Source: Ignavibacteria bacterium
GTDB taxonomy: Bacteria; Bacteroidota; Ignavibacteria; Ignavibacteriales; Ignavibacteriaceae
Reading direction: 5' to 3'
Assembly: GCA_030684555.1 (NCBI GenBank)
Contig: JAUXVN010000112.1
Span: forward strand, 173,835 to 237,834
DNA length: 64,000 nucleotides
The notes beneath the pieces are model-generated. The model did no database searches. It was not told where the DNA came from and worked only from the letters and a program-made list of their open reading frames with translations. The position numbers and the translations under genes are program-made. Shown here piece by piece: positions 20,201-28,860 of the stretch; positions within the stretch are counted from its first letter, which is position 1, and each line of letters opens with the position of its first letter.

Positions 20201-20306
20201 ATTCATGGCTATTACCAGGTGGTAACGAATGCTTAAAAAATGTTTGGGCAGAGAGACTGCCCATACAAATAAAAATCGAAAACAATAATAGATTATAATT
20301 TCGCAT
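17286..20306 (-). CDS. M6-like secreted protein with degenerate active site and T9SS sorting domain
   Basis: The 1006-residue protein has a signal peptide (1-20). An immune inhibitor A/M6-type region follows (about 44-330: RVLAIMVDFQYS, HNKEYFEAHLLFAKNYFAKVSKGNL, then LGLPDLFDTKTGLSAIGKFGLMDG). In M6 enzymes LGLPDLYD follows HExxHx. Here the aligned residues are S252, S253 and S256, so all three catalytic/zinc positions are serine. Residues about 560-900 resemble an FG-GAP/propeller region. The C-terminal 90 residues (NYPNPVYDGQTFIRYYV to SGVYLARIEA) are a type A T9SS sorting domain. It is 5 nt downstream of porV. It probably binds or scaffolds rather than cleaves; that is inference. Confidence 0.85.
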   Translation of the reverse strand: MRNYNLLLFSIFICMGSLSAQTFFKHSLPPGNSHELMKTNATDTLRVLAIMVDFQYSKDATTTGNGKFDSIYTKDYGKNILDPLPHNKEYFEAHLLFAKNYFAKVSKGNLVIEYEVLPSVITVSKNMKSYSPPIKSSDFSGMTEFVSESWQLAGTAFPTFDFNKFQLFTIFHAGVGRDVSLPGSIGNERDLPSIYMGLNTLRDYLGVSFNGFQVGNTSIKNSIILPQTQNRELDTYSGKYLVQLTFNGLLVSSIASHLGLPDLFDTKTGLSAIGKFGLMDGQSIFAYNGLFPPEPSAWEKTVLGWVQPKEIIAKDDTYNLTTEIVSTLSDTVVIKVPINDTEYYLLENRRRDALANGSILTIWNDGIYSTKTFSKDTTGYYSFSVDSVSGVVVDVDEYDWAVPGNGIVIWHIDEKIINEKWASNEINADKNLRGVDVEEADGIQDIGRQFQTIFGDIVIGEGTYEDFWFGKNDSKLFTNRFDAKSLPNTNSNSGAKSLITFSDFSDSANVMSFTVSFGDSLIQPLFSSTVPFQLPVEEVKVFTKNLIDYYVYRSSNDVAIISSFDNSVISLNDFSEKEIALFNNSNNTYVIGVTGSSLNIFLMNDSVTSFSHNLGATISSAPSVIKNISEQARIFLGLADGKLVQIDLNTISASFNGILSSENVASVPVKYISLNGNNYSTVSQLLTPADLTSSAFSYNDNSGKSFTGTGEITQFSMTKNRLSQDVAVILLDKQRFEIYVNGVLSNSFQSKWGEINSFGIGDLKQDGENYIVFTSGKKLVSINFDGVVADNFPFELDTQSLFLPTILIGDFALDAKAEIITFTTDGKMITLDGGSGKLVPGFPISIDVADLVNASMFNHDKKAAVSLFNSKGRLNSWIIGSTEGSYYWNGRLGSNENLNFTNSASVINSINTFFPKNRAYNYPNPVYDGQTFIRYYVNEDSKINIKIFDIAGDFVAEMNDNARGGIDNETMWNVSNIQSGVYLARIEAESLSGKKESTIIKIAVVK

Positions 20307-20311
20307 TTAGA

Positions 20312-21472
20312 TTAAATACCTCGTGGCAATCCTTGTGAACTTTCGGGAACAGCTCCCCAACCAACTAATAATGTAAAACGTAATGTATCCGAGAGTGGGT
20401 GATTTTCTCCACCTTTGAAAACTGAGGTTGAGATATAACTGAAATCAAATCCATATATATCATAACGAATACCGGCACCTAAGGTCATGAATTTACGATT
20501 TCCAAAAGATGGATCTTCATAAAAGATACCTGATCTAAGTCCAAAAGAAAACTCACCGGGGATACTGTACCAATATTCTAACCCCGCGGAAGTAACAATA
20601 TCACGAATTTCTTCTTTTAACGGTTTGCTTGACCAAGAAGTAAACAATGCTTTGTAAAATTGATCACTTTGTCCGGTTGTATCTTTATTAACAAGAAGTT
20701 TACTAAAATCGAGTGTGAAGGTTAAAGAATTGTATTCATCACTAAAAACTCTATATGCAAATCCTAAACGAAAATTGGTTGGAATAGGATCTGCTTGTGC
20801 CTGGTCAATGTAAAATATTTTTGGACCAAGATTACTCAAGTTCATTCCAATGCTGAATTGATTACCGATATTTTCATCAAGAAATGGAAGCGTAAAAGTA
20901 GCAGGTCTCCACATTGCACCTATATCAAAACTAACGGTAGTAGCAACACCCGAGCCTTGTTCTTCAGCAGTAGGTTTATCTGATAGATTACTATGAATTA
21001 GTCTGAAGTTAAATCCCAAACCCCAATCGGTTGACAATTTAGTAGCATACCCAACTGTAAGAGCAGCATCAAATGAACGAAATGTTCCTATCGGTTCAGG
21101 ACCATCGGGACCGGTTCTCACAAATTCACCGTAATTCATATAAGTTATACTTGATGTTATTGATCCATTTAACTCTTCGAAATATTGTCTATAAGTTAAA
21201 TAATCATAAAACAAATCAAGTTTAAATTGTGGCAGCCAGTTACTGTGTGTTACACTAAACTCTGTACCAGTTAAAAAAGCTATACCTGCAGGGTTCCAAA
21301 ATATAGCTGCAGCATTATCGGCTAAACCTGTGCCAGATTCACCCATTCCGCCACCTCTTGAGTCGGGAGCCAAAAGTAAAAACGGAACTGCAGCTTCACC
21401 CTGTGCATTTACTGATTTAATAAAACTAAAAAAGACCAGACTAACCATTAAGAAGCTTTTGATAAACTTCAT
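20312..21472 (-). CDS. porV: T9SS outer-membrane protein PorV
   Basis: This 386-residue barrel belongs to the PorV/LptO family. It receives T9SS cargo at the outer membrane and shuttles it to the PorU attachment complex. Evidence is a signal peptide (to about residue 23), the N-terminal hallmark LLLAPDSRGGGMGESGTGLADNAAAIFWNPAG (quoted in part) and alternating strands through to the C-terminus. A strong ribosome site GGAGGAT precedes ATG 21472. PorU lies upstream in the same direction, and a sorting-domain protein follows, which agrees with a T9SS cluster. Confidence 0.9.
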   Translation of the reverse strand: MKFIKSFLMVSLVFFSFIKSVNAQGEAAVPFLLLAPDSRGGGMGESGTGLADNAAAIFWNPAGIAFLTGTEFSVTHSNWLPQFKLDLFYDYLTYRQYFEELNGSITSSITYMNYGEFVRTGPDGPEPIGTFRSFDAALTVGYATKLSTDWGLGFNFRLIHSNLSDKPTAEEQGSGVATTVSFDIGAMWRPATFTLPFLDENIGNQFSIGMNLSNLGPKIFYIDQAQADPIPTNFRLGFAYRVFSDEYNSLTFTLDFSKLLVNKDTTGQSDQFYKALFTSWSSKPLKEEIRDIVTSAGLEYWYSIPGEFSFGLRSGIFYEDPSFGNRKFMTLGAGIRYDIYGFDFSYISTSVFKGGENHPLSDTLRFTLLVGWGAVPESSQGLPRGI

Positions 21473-21636
21473 GAACTATCCTCCAAACAAATGAAATTAT
21501 TTTGAAAACTTTGATTTTATATTTTAGGGTAAGAAAAATCTATTTTTTCAATTACAATTATGTAATATAGAAAATTTTCCTAACTCATTACAACGATTTG
21601 AATCACTTCAAATTCTAATTAATTGGCTGAAATGTC

Positions 21637-24600
21637 TCATCTTAAAACTGCCAATTTACCAAGAACGGATTTATTAAACTCACCGTCACTTGATTTTACA
21701 ACTATTTTATAGAGATAAGTTCCATTAGCAACTTTATCTCCATCTTTATCTCTTCCATCCCAAAAGATTTTAACAAAACGATCGTTAATCATGTTATTTT
21801 CGATTTGTTGAATCATTCTTCCGGAAACAGTATAAATATTTATTTTTACTTCAATCTGTTGATTAATGTTGTGTTGAAATGTAAATGTCGTGTTATCATT
21901 TAAGGGGTTTGGATAATTGTAAACTTCCTCTATCGCAAGTCCATCACCTTCAACAACCTTAAAGTAAGTTAATTCAGAAGATGCATTATTGAATACATCC
22001 CAGGCTTTAACTTCGATTTTATAATTACCTTGAGCTAATTTTGAAAACTTGTAATTTATCATACCGGATTTTCCACCTGCATCTAAATCTCCGGTAAAAT
22101 AGTTTGTTAAATCCAACGGATTATTTTCATTATCATTAATAATACCGGTAAGTTTATGTCCTAATCCGGTACCGGTTGTATTTAATCCTGTTTCATCAGA
22201 AAGCTTTACTAGTAAATTTGAATTTGGTCGAACAATTGTAGCGTTAACATAACTTATGTCATCAAAAAATATCTCTATTTGAGGACCATTACCATCATTA
22301 ACAGCTGATGTATCTGTGCCTCCAATAATTACATTGTTTGTAAAACCAATTCCGTCAACATTTGAATTGTAGAAATAGAAAATCACTTTCCCATTTCTAT
22401 TCTCGTACGAAATATCTTTTGGTACTATAAAATCAGCAGAAAATTTTCCTCCGGTTATTGATACTCTACCTTTGAATATTATTCCACCCTGTTCCGTCAT
22501 TGAATAGTTTCCAAATTCGGGAAGTGGTACGCTTCTCTCGGAATCAAAAACTGTTAAAACGCCTTCACCATTGAATTCATTCCAAATTGAGTTATCGGGT
22601 CTTCTAACTACTCCATCAATTCTTACCTGTCCTAAGGCTTTAAGTTGAATATTCGTATTCGTCATTAAACCATTGATTGAATCAATCGTTGAGTTATATT
22701 GAGGAATTTGTAGTCGCAATGCCGGATCTGCAAACAGGTGAAATTTTTGATCATTGGGTTGCGTAAATGTTTTCTTAGTTTCGAAATAAGCTTTACCGAG
22801 ACGAATCGGTAAATTCATCGTATCTCTTGTTGATGAAAACATAGAGCGATAGAACGATTCGTTCAAAACTTTATTCGGATCAGAATAAACCGGACGAGAA
22901 GATGTGAATACTCCAATTGCTCCTGAATTTTCTTTGAGAACTAATTCTTCGGTTGAACTTAATGCTGTTGGTTTATCATAATAACCGAAATCGCAAGTAG
23001 CCGCCGTTACAAAGAAATAATTTGTATTAACAAATTGCGGTATTGAAACACTTCTAATAAATACTTGCTCGTGGGTCCACAAATCCGGACTTCCGTGACC
23101 AATAAAATTCAATATCAATGTGCCATTGTTAACAGCATCAATAATAGCTTGATTTACTTCAGGTTTTCTTCTGCCAAGTCCGGTAATTACCGTTGGGTAA
23201 GCCGCCAGGTAAATTTTCTTCAAGTCATAATAACTCGGTATGATGCGTGATAAATCCTCAGATTGTCCTGTATGTTTAGTTCCATCATCTTGTTGAGATG
23301 TTTTACCGTCATCAGCGACAAGGGTCATTCTATTCCGCCATACTCCACGATCACTATTATTTTCGTAAGATATTATTTTATCAACAACAATTTTAGCGTC
23401 TACAGCAGAATTTATGTTTAATCTTCCAATTGCAATATCAACGAATAAATCAATCCCAACTATTCGCGCAAAAAAATCGTCTGTGCAATATGAATCAATT
23501 TCATCAAATGAGTCTTCAGTCTCGTAAGGGATTACAAAATTTTTATTATGGCCTTCAATATTTTTATAATCATAATCTCCATCACCAAAAAGAAGTACGT
23601 ATTCAGGTTCGATAGACCAATTATAGTAAGCATAAGAAATAAAATCTCTTATAGCGGTCACATCTCTCATCCCGCATGAAAATTCATTAAAAATCTGATC
23701 GATATCAATTACAATAGTGGAAAGTGGAACTTGATTTTCTGTTTCTCTATAATGCTTTAATCTTTCTGCCTGCTCTTTAAAGTTTTTGTGTGTTATAATA
23801 ATATATTTTGCACCGGGATTAATTCCTCGCGAATTCTGATTTCCCATCTCAACCGGATTCTCGGGAGTTTTGTAAAGAACCGATGAACATGCAAGATACT
23901 TTGATGGAGCTAAAGCTGTTTCACTAGATTGAAACCAAAACTCTCCGCCACTATGTTTAATTGGATTTGAAATAGTTTTAACATTTGCATAATCGGTAAC
24001 ATCATAAACATTAATATCGCTTGTAGAAAAATTGAATAATCTGTACTCGTTAATAGTTGTTTGAGCATTTGAAAAGAAAATCAAAAAATCTTCGTACGCC
24101 TTTAATTCTCTTTCATAATAGATTTCAAAAAAGTCTAAATATCCAAAAGAGGAACTCGCACTTGAATTATAAGTAAATTTCAGCAGACTACGTTCACCCG
24201 GGATACTACCGTTATAATTTACAGTTGCAGAATCAACTTTTCCATATGAATATTCGTAACTTCCAAAACCGGAAATATTTTTATTTACAATTGCAACACC
24301 ATTTTCCTCTATGCGGAACGGAACAGTTGATGAAGAATTGTTTACAAATCTGTAACGATATCTTTTCGGTTGATTATCAAGAATGCCTTCAACTTTCGAA
24401 GTGTAAGTTCTTGATTTTATCGATTCAGAAAACTCATCACCCATAAAAAATCGACCACTTTTACCAATGTTTATTTTATCTTCATCCCAATATTGAAATG
24501 CTTTGGTTGATGTTATAATCTGAGCTGAAGGATCATTAACACTTGATTTATTTTGAATTCGCTTCCCTTCATTACCTCCGGAAGTTATCCAATAATAATT

Positions 24601-25608
24601 TTGTTTTGAGTAAGGATTATATGCTCTCTGAAACTTTTTGTCATTTAAATCATAATCCCAAAAATTAATCCCTTTACCATAAAAAAGGATGTAATCACCT
24701 TCATCAAATGAGCCATCATTTTCACCAACGACTGTTATTGCATTTTCCACCAAATCGGTTGGGCGGTTTATATTCAATTTTTCGGGAAGAATTTTTCCGC
24801 CGTTGTTATAAATTTTAATTGTCATCGGATTCACAGTAGAAGCATCAATGCCATAACTCGCAAGCATTGCTCTTGTAATTTTATAAATTCCTTCTTGAGG
24901 GGCTTCAAATCGGAACCATCTTCCGGTAGATAAGACACTATTTGTAACATTAGGTTTTTGGAATGCTTTTTTTGCTTGAATCCAATTTTTTGCTGTTGAA
25001 AAATTGATAACCACATCTTCTAAAAATGAATCAGTTTTATAATTTACATTTTGTACAGGATTTCCAAAATTTATCTGAAAAACAATTTTCTTAAAGACCC
25101 TAACGCGATTTTCCATAGGGGAAAATTGTATTGGATTTACATGAACATGCTGCATCGGTAAACCACGAATAAGTCCAAATTCCCCGAAGTTGACTAATTC
25201 AATCTCTTCTTGCTGCGAAAAATAATTTTCGTCTTCTGAATAAATAAATGAGTTTAATAAATCTCCTTTTGTTTGACGTCCATGCGGTTTAATTCTTCCG
25301 GTCACATCAGAAAATTCCGAGGAAATTATTTGAATAGTATTTCCGGTTTCTGAAGGAACTCCAATAGGAAAAATTCTAGTTGGAATTGCAGGTGAACCAA
25401 ATTTACTTGAGTTCAAATAGATTCCTTCAATAATTTCAATAGAAAGGTAATCAATACCATTAATTCTTGTAAATATGGAATCAGAGATTTGAGGAGTATA
25501 TTCTATTCTAAGGATTGAAGCGGATGAAGATAATATTCTAAAATCTGGTTGGGCTGTAAGATATACCGACCCAACTAAAATAAGAAGAATTAGGATTTTG
25601 CTTTTCAA
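21637..25608 (-). CDS. porU: T9SS sortase PorU (C25 gingipain-like)
   Basis: The 1323-residue protein has a signal peptide immediately after the start (LILLILVGSVYLTAQ) and a C25-type cysteine protease core. The catalytic His is H838 in FIGHGSPDLW and the Cys is C872 in TAATCDFGYY. The preceding VLLFGDGDYDYKN stretch is typical of gingipain/PorU. PorU removes the sorting domain of T9SS cargo and attaches it to the surface. The C-terminal 85 residues (NYPNPLNDNTTFTFQH onward) form a sorting-domain-like module; known PorU also carries one that is not removed. The start is TTG 25608, because the signal peptide begins there, though the ribosome site is weak. Confidence 0.92.
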   Translation of the reverse strand: MKSKILILLILVGSVYLTAQPDFRILSSSASILRIEYTPQISDSIFTRINGIDYLSIEIIEGIYLNSSKFGSPAIPTRIFPIGVPSETGNTIQIISSEFSDVTGRIKPHGRQTKGDLLNSFIYSEDENYFSQQEEIELVNFGEFGLIRGLPMQHVHVNPIQFSPMENRVRVFKKIVFQINFGNPVQNVNYKTDSFLEDVVINFSTAKNWIQAKKAFQKPNVTNSVLSTGRWFRFEAPQEGIYKITRAMLASYGIDASTVNPMTIKIYNNGGKILPEKLNINRPTDLVENAITVVGENDGSFDEGDYILFYGKGINFWDYDLNDKKFQRAYNPYSKQNYYWITSGGNEGKRIQNKSSVNDPSAQIITSTKAFQYWDEDKINIGKSGRFFMGDEFSESIKSRTYTSKVEGILDNQPKRYRYRFVNNSSSTVPFRIEENGVAIVNKNISGFGSYEYSYGKVDSATVNYNGSIPGERSLLKFTYNSSASSSFGYLDFFEIYYERELKAYEDFLIFFSNAQTTINEYRLFNFSTSDINVYDVTDYANVKTISNPIKHSGGEFWFQSSETALAPSKYLACSSVLYKTPENPVEMGNQNSRGINPGAKYIIITHKNFKEQAERLKHYRETENQVPLSTIVIDIDQIFNEFSCGMRDVTAIRDFISYAYYNWSIEPEYVLLFGDGDYDYKNIEGHNKNFVIPYETEDSFDEIDSYCTDDFFARIVGIDLFVDIAIGRLNINSAVDAKIVVDKIISYENNSDRGVWRNRMTLVADDGKTSQQDDGTKHTGQSEDLSRIIPSYYDLKKIYLAAYPTVITGLGRRKPEVNQAIIDAVNNGTLILNFIGHGSPDLWTHEQVFIRSVSIPQFVNTNYFFVTAATCDFGYYDKPTALSSTEELVLKENSGAIGVFTSSRPVYSDPNKVLNESFYRSMFSSTRDTMNLPIRLGKAYFETKKTFTQPNDQKFHLFADPALRLQIPQYNSTIDSINGLMTNTNIQLKALGQVRIDGVVRRPDNSIWNEFNGEGVLTVFDSERSVPLPEFGNYSMTEQGGIIFKGRVSITGGKFSADFIVPKDISYENRNGKVIFYFYNSNVDGIGFTNNVIIGGTDTSAVNDGNGPQIEIFFDDISYVNATIVRPNSNLLVKLSDETGLNTTGTGLGHKLTGIINDNENNPLDLTNYFTGDLDAGGKSGMINYKFSKLAQGNYKIEVKAWDVFNNASSELTYFKVVEGDGLAIEEVYNYPNPLNDNTTFTFQHNINQQIEVKINIYTVSGRMIQQIENNMINDRFVKIFWDGRDKDGDKVANGTYLYKIVVKSSDGEFNKSVLGKLAVLR

Positions 25609-25777
25609 CTTTTTCTCAAAAAAAATAATGGATTATAAACCGAAATATCGATCAATTAATTTGTTGTAGCAAAAGCCTATAAAATTTCTCCTAAGTTTAT
25701 GGGCAATTTAAGCAAGTAAGTATAAACGTGTCAAGTCATTTTATTAGATTTGTTTCAGTCCAGTTTTCCCGAAATTG

Positions 25778-26344
25778 CTACAGTCCGAGTTCCTCTTTGT
25801 TTTGTTTCATCGCATTTATGCAGAACTGTATATGCTCTTCAAGTGGTATTTCAAGTAACATTGCTCCAGTCTTAATATCATCCCGACTCACATTTTTAGC
25901 GAAAGCTTTATCTTTCATTTTTTTTATAACGGATTTAACTTCAACCTCTTCCACACTTCTGCTTGGTCTAACATAACTTACTGCTGTAATAAAACCTGCA
26001 AGTTCATCACAAGCAAAAAGAGTTTTTTCTAAAAGGGAATTTCTTGGTACGTTTGTATATTCAGCGTGTGAGAGAATAGCTGTTATAAACTCTTCACCAA
26101 AACCCTTTTCTCGTAAAATCGCAGCTCCTTTGTATGGATGCTGATCCATAGTAGGAAATTGTTCATAGTCAAAATCGTGCAATAAAGCAACATTTCCCCA
26201 CTTTTCGACATCTTGATTGAACTTCCTGGCATAGGCTCTAACACAAGTTTCAACTGCGTAGGCATGTTTTCTTAAACTATCAGATTTTGTGTATTCTTGC
26301 AATAATGCTAAACAGGATGTTCTGTCGTTTTCAATTTCGTTCAT
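25778..26344 (-). CDS. HD-domain phosphohydrolase
   Basis: This is a 188-residue HD-superfamily metal-dependent hydrolase. The motif LLHDFDYEQF places His-Asp at H56/D57 (from ATG 26344). A further His pair lies in DQHPYKGAAIL and a His in AILSHAEYT, as in HDIG-type enzymes. A TTG start upstream (26389) would overlap nth. ATG 26344 lies beyond the nth stop and is preferred. Substrate is unknown; family members act on nucleotides or phosphoesters. The tight spacing suggests expression with ferredoxin and nth. Confidence 0.82.
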   Translation of the reverse strand: MNEIENDRTSCLALLQEYTKSDSLRKHAYAVETCVRAYARKFNQDVEKWGNVALLHDFDYEQFPTMDQHPYKGAAILREKGFGEEFITAILSHAEYTNVPRNSLLEKTLFACDELAGFITAVSYVRPSRSVEEVEVKSVIKKMKDKAFAKNVSRDDIKTGAMLLEIPLEEHIQFCINAMKQNKEELGL

Positions 26345-26361
26345 TATTATACTTTCGATTT

Positions 26362-27006
26362 TTAAGATTTTGGATTGTAAGATGGACAATCATCTGCAAG
26401 AAAACAAGCCATACATTTTGGCTTTCTTGCAAAACATATATTTCGTCCATGTGTAGCGAGGAGATGAGAAAAACGAATCCATTCAGTATCAGGTAATAAT
26501 TCCTTAATTCGGAATTCAATTTTTTCCGGATCCTCTGATTTTATAAATCCCAATAAATTAGAGAGTCTTTTGACATGTGTATCCACCGCAACAGCAGGAA
26601 TTCCGAAAGCATTTCCGGCAATTACAGATGCGGTTTTTCTGCCAACTCCGGGAAGTTTGTTTAATGCATCGAACTCCCCCGGAACTTCACCGTTGAATTT
26701 TTCCAAAAGCACTTCACAACAATTATTTATACTCTTTGCTTTCTGTCTATAGAATCCGGTTGAAAAAATGTCTTTTTCGAGTTCTTCCAGATCAGCATTA
26801 ACAAAATCTTTTGGTGATTTATACTTCTTGAATAAATCCTTTGTTACAATATTTACTCTAACATCCGTACATTGAGCGGATAGAATTGTGGCAATCAATA
26901 ATTCAAAAGCATTATTAAAATCTATAGCTATTTTAACTTCAGGATATTCTGCTTTTAAAAGCTCATTTATTTTTATCGCGTGTATTTTTTCTCTATTCGA
27001 TGACAT
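26362..27006 (-). CDS. nth: Endonuclease III (DNA glycosylase/AP lyase)
   Basis: It removes oxidised pyrimidines in base excision repair. The 214-residue protein has the helix-hairpin-helix LPGVGRKTA with the catalytic Lys (K124), the catalytic Asp in AVDTHVKR (D142), and a C-terminal 4Fe-4S cluster with Cys at 191, 198, 201 and 207 (C-x6-C-x2-C-x5-C). All key residues are intact. The start overlaps the ferredoxin gene end by 14 nt and the HD hydrolase gene follows, so the three probably form one operon. Confidence 0.97.
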   Translation of the reverse strand: MSSNREKIHAIKINELLKAEYPEVKIAIDFNNAFELLIATILSAQCTDVRVNIVTKDLFKKYKSPKDFVNADLEELEKDIFSTGFYRQKAKSINNCCEVLLEKFNGEVPGEFDALNKLPGVGRKTASVIAGNAFGIPAVAVDTHVKRLSNLLGFIKSEDPEKIEFRIKELLPDTEWIRFSHLLATHGRNICFARKPKCMACFLADDCPSYNPKS

Positions 27007-27334
27007 CTCTATTGAACCGTTTATCTTTTATCATTAATCGCTCAACTATCTGGTTGTTTAGAATATCATATTCTATAATTTCCTCAAGATCTTGAATTGA
27101 CGGAACTCTATACCAGGTTTGTTCAGGATAAATAACAATAACGGGACCAAATTCACAAGCATCAAGACAACCGGCAGTATTTGCTCTAATTGATGAGCTT
27201 AAACCAAGTTCCTTCAATCTTGTTTTTAGTTTTTCTTTTAACTCGGCACCACCTTTATTAAAGCAACATCCCCTTGGATGCTCATCGGGGCGTTTATTTT
27301 CACATACGAATATGTGCTTATCAAATCGTTTCAT
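26993..27334 (-). CDS. Thioredoxin-like [2Fe-2S] ferredoxin
   Basis: This is a 113-residue ferredoxin of the thioredoxin-like class (Fdx2/NuoE-like fold). HIFVC near residue 11, GCC near residues 23-24 and NTAGCLDACEFGP hold the candidate cluster cysteines. The C-terminal FGPVIVIYPEQTWYR segment is typical of the family, which donates electrons in diverse reactions. AAAAGGAAC precedes ATG 27334 and makes a good ribosome site. It is the first gene of the unit with nth and an HD hydrolase. A link between the ferredoxin and the Fe-S cluster of Nth is only a speculation. Confidence 0.9.
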   Translation of the reverse strand: MKRFDKHIFVCENKRPDEHPRGCCFNKGGAELKEKLKTRLKELGLSSSIRANTAGCLDACEFGPVIVIYPEQTWYRVPSIQDLEEIIEYDILNNQIVERLMIKDKRFNRDVIE

Positions 27335-27421
27335 TATTGTTCCTTTTATTCAGTCGTAAAAATATATCTTTTTATTTAAAACTGAAAAGCATTATTTTGT
27401 GATTAACATTAAGGAAGTTTT

Positions 27422-28225
27422 ATGAAAAAGTATTTATATATCATTGCTTTATTAAGCATTACCATATTTCTCACCTCATGTGATAATGATTCCTCATCAA
27501 ACCCATCAAACGGGAAGTATATGCCGACACTAAATACAGAGTTGACTTACAAAACTACTAATCTCTTTGAAATTTACGACGAGTTTGGTAGAATTGTTGA
27601 TACAATGGAGATTATGGAAAATGATATTATCAGTGTTGTGAAAATACTGAGTGTTGATGATTCACTTCCGGGCTATCGGGATCTTTTAAGGTTTAATGTT
27701 GGTAATAGCAGCACATGGTATATAAATAATGATACAGCCTTCTTTGCGGTTGCCTATAATAATCCGGGAGGATACTGGGTTTTCCCAAAAATGAGTTCAA
27801 AAAGGTATCTAACAATTTCAGAGGCGAAAGAAATCATTTCAATGATGAATAAGGATATAGCAATCCCTAATTCTGTTTTGAGTGATTCTGTTCAATATTA
27901 TGAATCTCCACGCGTAGTTGTAAAATATCCTCTTTATGTAGGACAAAAATGGATAGAGTTGAGTTTACCATCTTTTTTAGCAAGAGAAAGAGTTGTTAAA
28001 GATGTGAAAGTAATTAATGCTGCGGGATTAAATTTTCAATGTTTCGAAAATGTTGCCGAGATTTCAAATTTACATCTAAAAATTACTGATTATTTCAACA
28101 TCACTACGGGGATTATCAAACGGGTAGTATTATCTGACAGCGTAGAGTTGAGAAGTGCAGACAACCCTGAAGGTACCGGATGGGGAAAATTAACAACTGA
28201 ATCAATATTGATTGAGAAAAGATAG
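27422..28225 (+). CDS. Hypothetical lipoprotein
   Basis: The 267-residue protein has a lipoprotein signal: KKYLYIIALLSITIFLTSC with the lipobox Cys at about residue 20 (LTSC), followed by Asn/Asp/Ser, so it is exported and lipidated. The rest is a soluble, beta-rich sequence with no family I recognise (for example KYPLYVGQKWIELSLPSFLA). AAGGAAG 7 nt before ATG 27422 is a good ribosome site. It is transcribed away from the ferredoxin gene from a short shared region. Confidence 0.75.
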   Translation: MKKYLYIIALLSITIFLTSCDNDSSSNPSNGKYMPTLNTELTYKTTNLFEIYDEFGRIVDTMEIMENDIISVVKILSVDDSLPGYRDLLRFNVGNSSTWYINNDTAFFAVAYNNPGGYWVFPKMSSKRYLTISEAKEIISMMNKDIAIPNSVLSDSVQYYESPRVVVKYPLYVGQKWIELSLPSFLARERVVKDVKVINAAGLNFQCFENVAEISNLHLKITDYFNITTGIIKRVVLSDSVELRSADNPEGTGWGKLTTESILIEKR

Positions 28226-28349
28226 GTTTACCTGAATAGAGTAATTTCAGAATTTTATTGTAGAGTATTTTTGCTGAAATAATTCGATTGTCAATAATTC
28301 CCTCAACTAAATCAATGAAGGAATATTTCAATAACATATCATGAAATAG

Positions 28350-28724
28350 TTATAAAATATACCTACTCAAAAGTTTGTTAAAACTGATAATATCAAAGCC
28401 ACTTTCAAAATAAAACTTGATGCAACCCATTGAAGCTACGCATATTTCCAATTCACAATCAATATCTATCGTACCAACTGTTTCAACTGAAAATGTTTGA
28501 ATTCTGCTGTAAGGTATTGAGGTGAAATCAATTTTTTTGCCGGTTAATCCTTGAATATCAATTGAAATAATTCGTTTATTTGTGAAGATTAACTGATCTC
28601 TTATAGTGTGAAATGCGGCTTCAATGCTTTCATCATCAAGAAGCATTTTGTGAGTAAACTCATTTACCTCTTCGATAGGAATTGGTTTAAGTTTTATATG
28701 AGAAGCATTTTTAAAATCAATCAT
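28350..28724 (-). CDS. PH-domain protein
   Basis: The 124-residue cytoplasmic protein has the bacterial PH-domain pattern (LIFTNKRIISIDI, YSRIQTFSVET, ELEICVASMGCIKFYFESG) covering most of its length. Such single-domain proteins are widespread and of unknown function. Start ATG 28724 is preferred over the TTG at 28736; no strong ribosome site is seen for either. Confidence 0.75.
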   Translation of the reverse strand: MIDFKNASHIKLKPIPIEEVNEFTHKMLLDDESIEAAFHTIRDQLIFTNKRIISIDIQGLTGKKIDFTSIPYSRIQTFSVETVGTIDIDCELEICVASMGCIKFYFESGFDIISFNKLLSRYIL

Positions 28725-28804
28725 TTGAATACCCAATTATAATAATTGTTAAAATATGCTTTTTTTCGATAAAAAAACTTTTTGAGCAACTAAATTTAAT
28801 TGAT

Positions 28805-28836
28805 AAAAAAAAGGCTGTCGCATCAAGACAGCCTTT
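28805..28836 (-). terminator. Rho-independent terminator of the DUF6588-like gene
   Basis: The minus strand carries AAAGGCTGTC (28836-28827), a 7-nt loop, then GACAGCCTTT (28819-28810), running into a stretch of T (28812-28805). It lies 25 nt after the stop of the gene ending at 28861. The 10-bp stem has no mismatch. Confidence 0.9.
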
Positions 28837-28860
28837 AAGTAACCAAAAAAGTTGAATTAA

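Noticed and set aside
17286..20306. Frameshift hiding a normal HExxH site in the M6-like protein
   Set aside because: The frame is open through the region and reads cleanly into LGLPDLFD, so the serine residues are real in this sequence.
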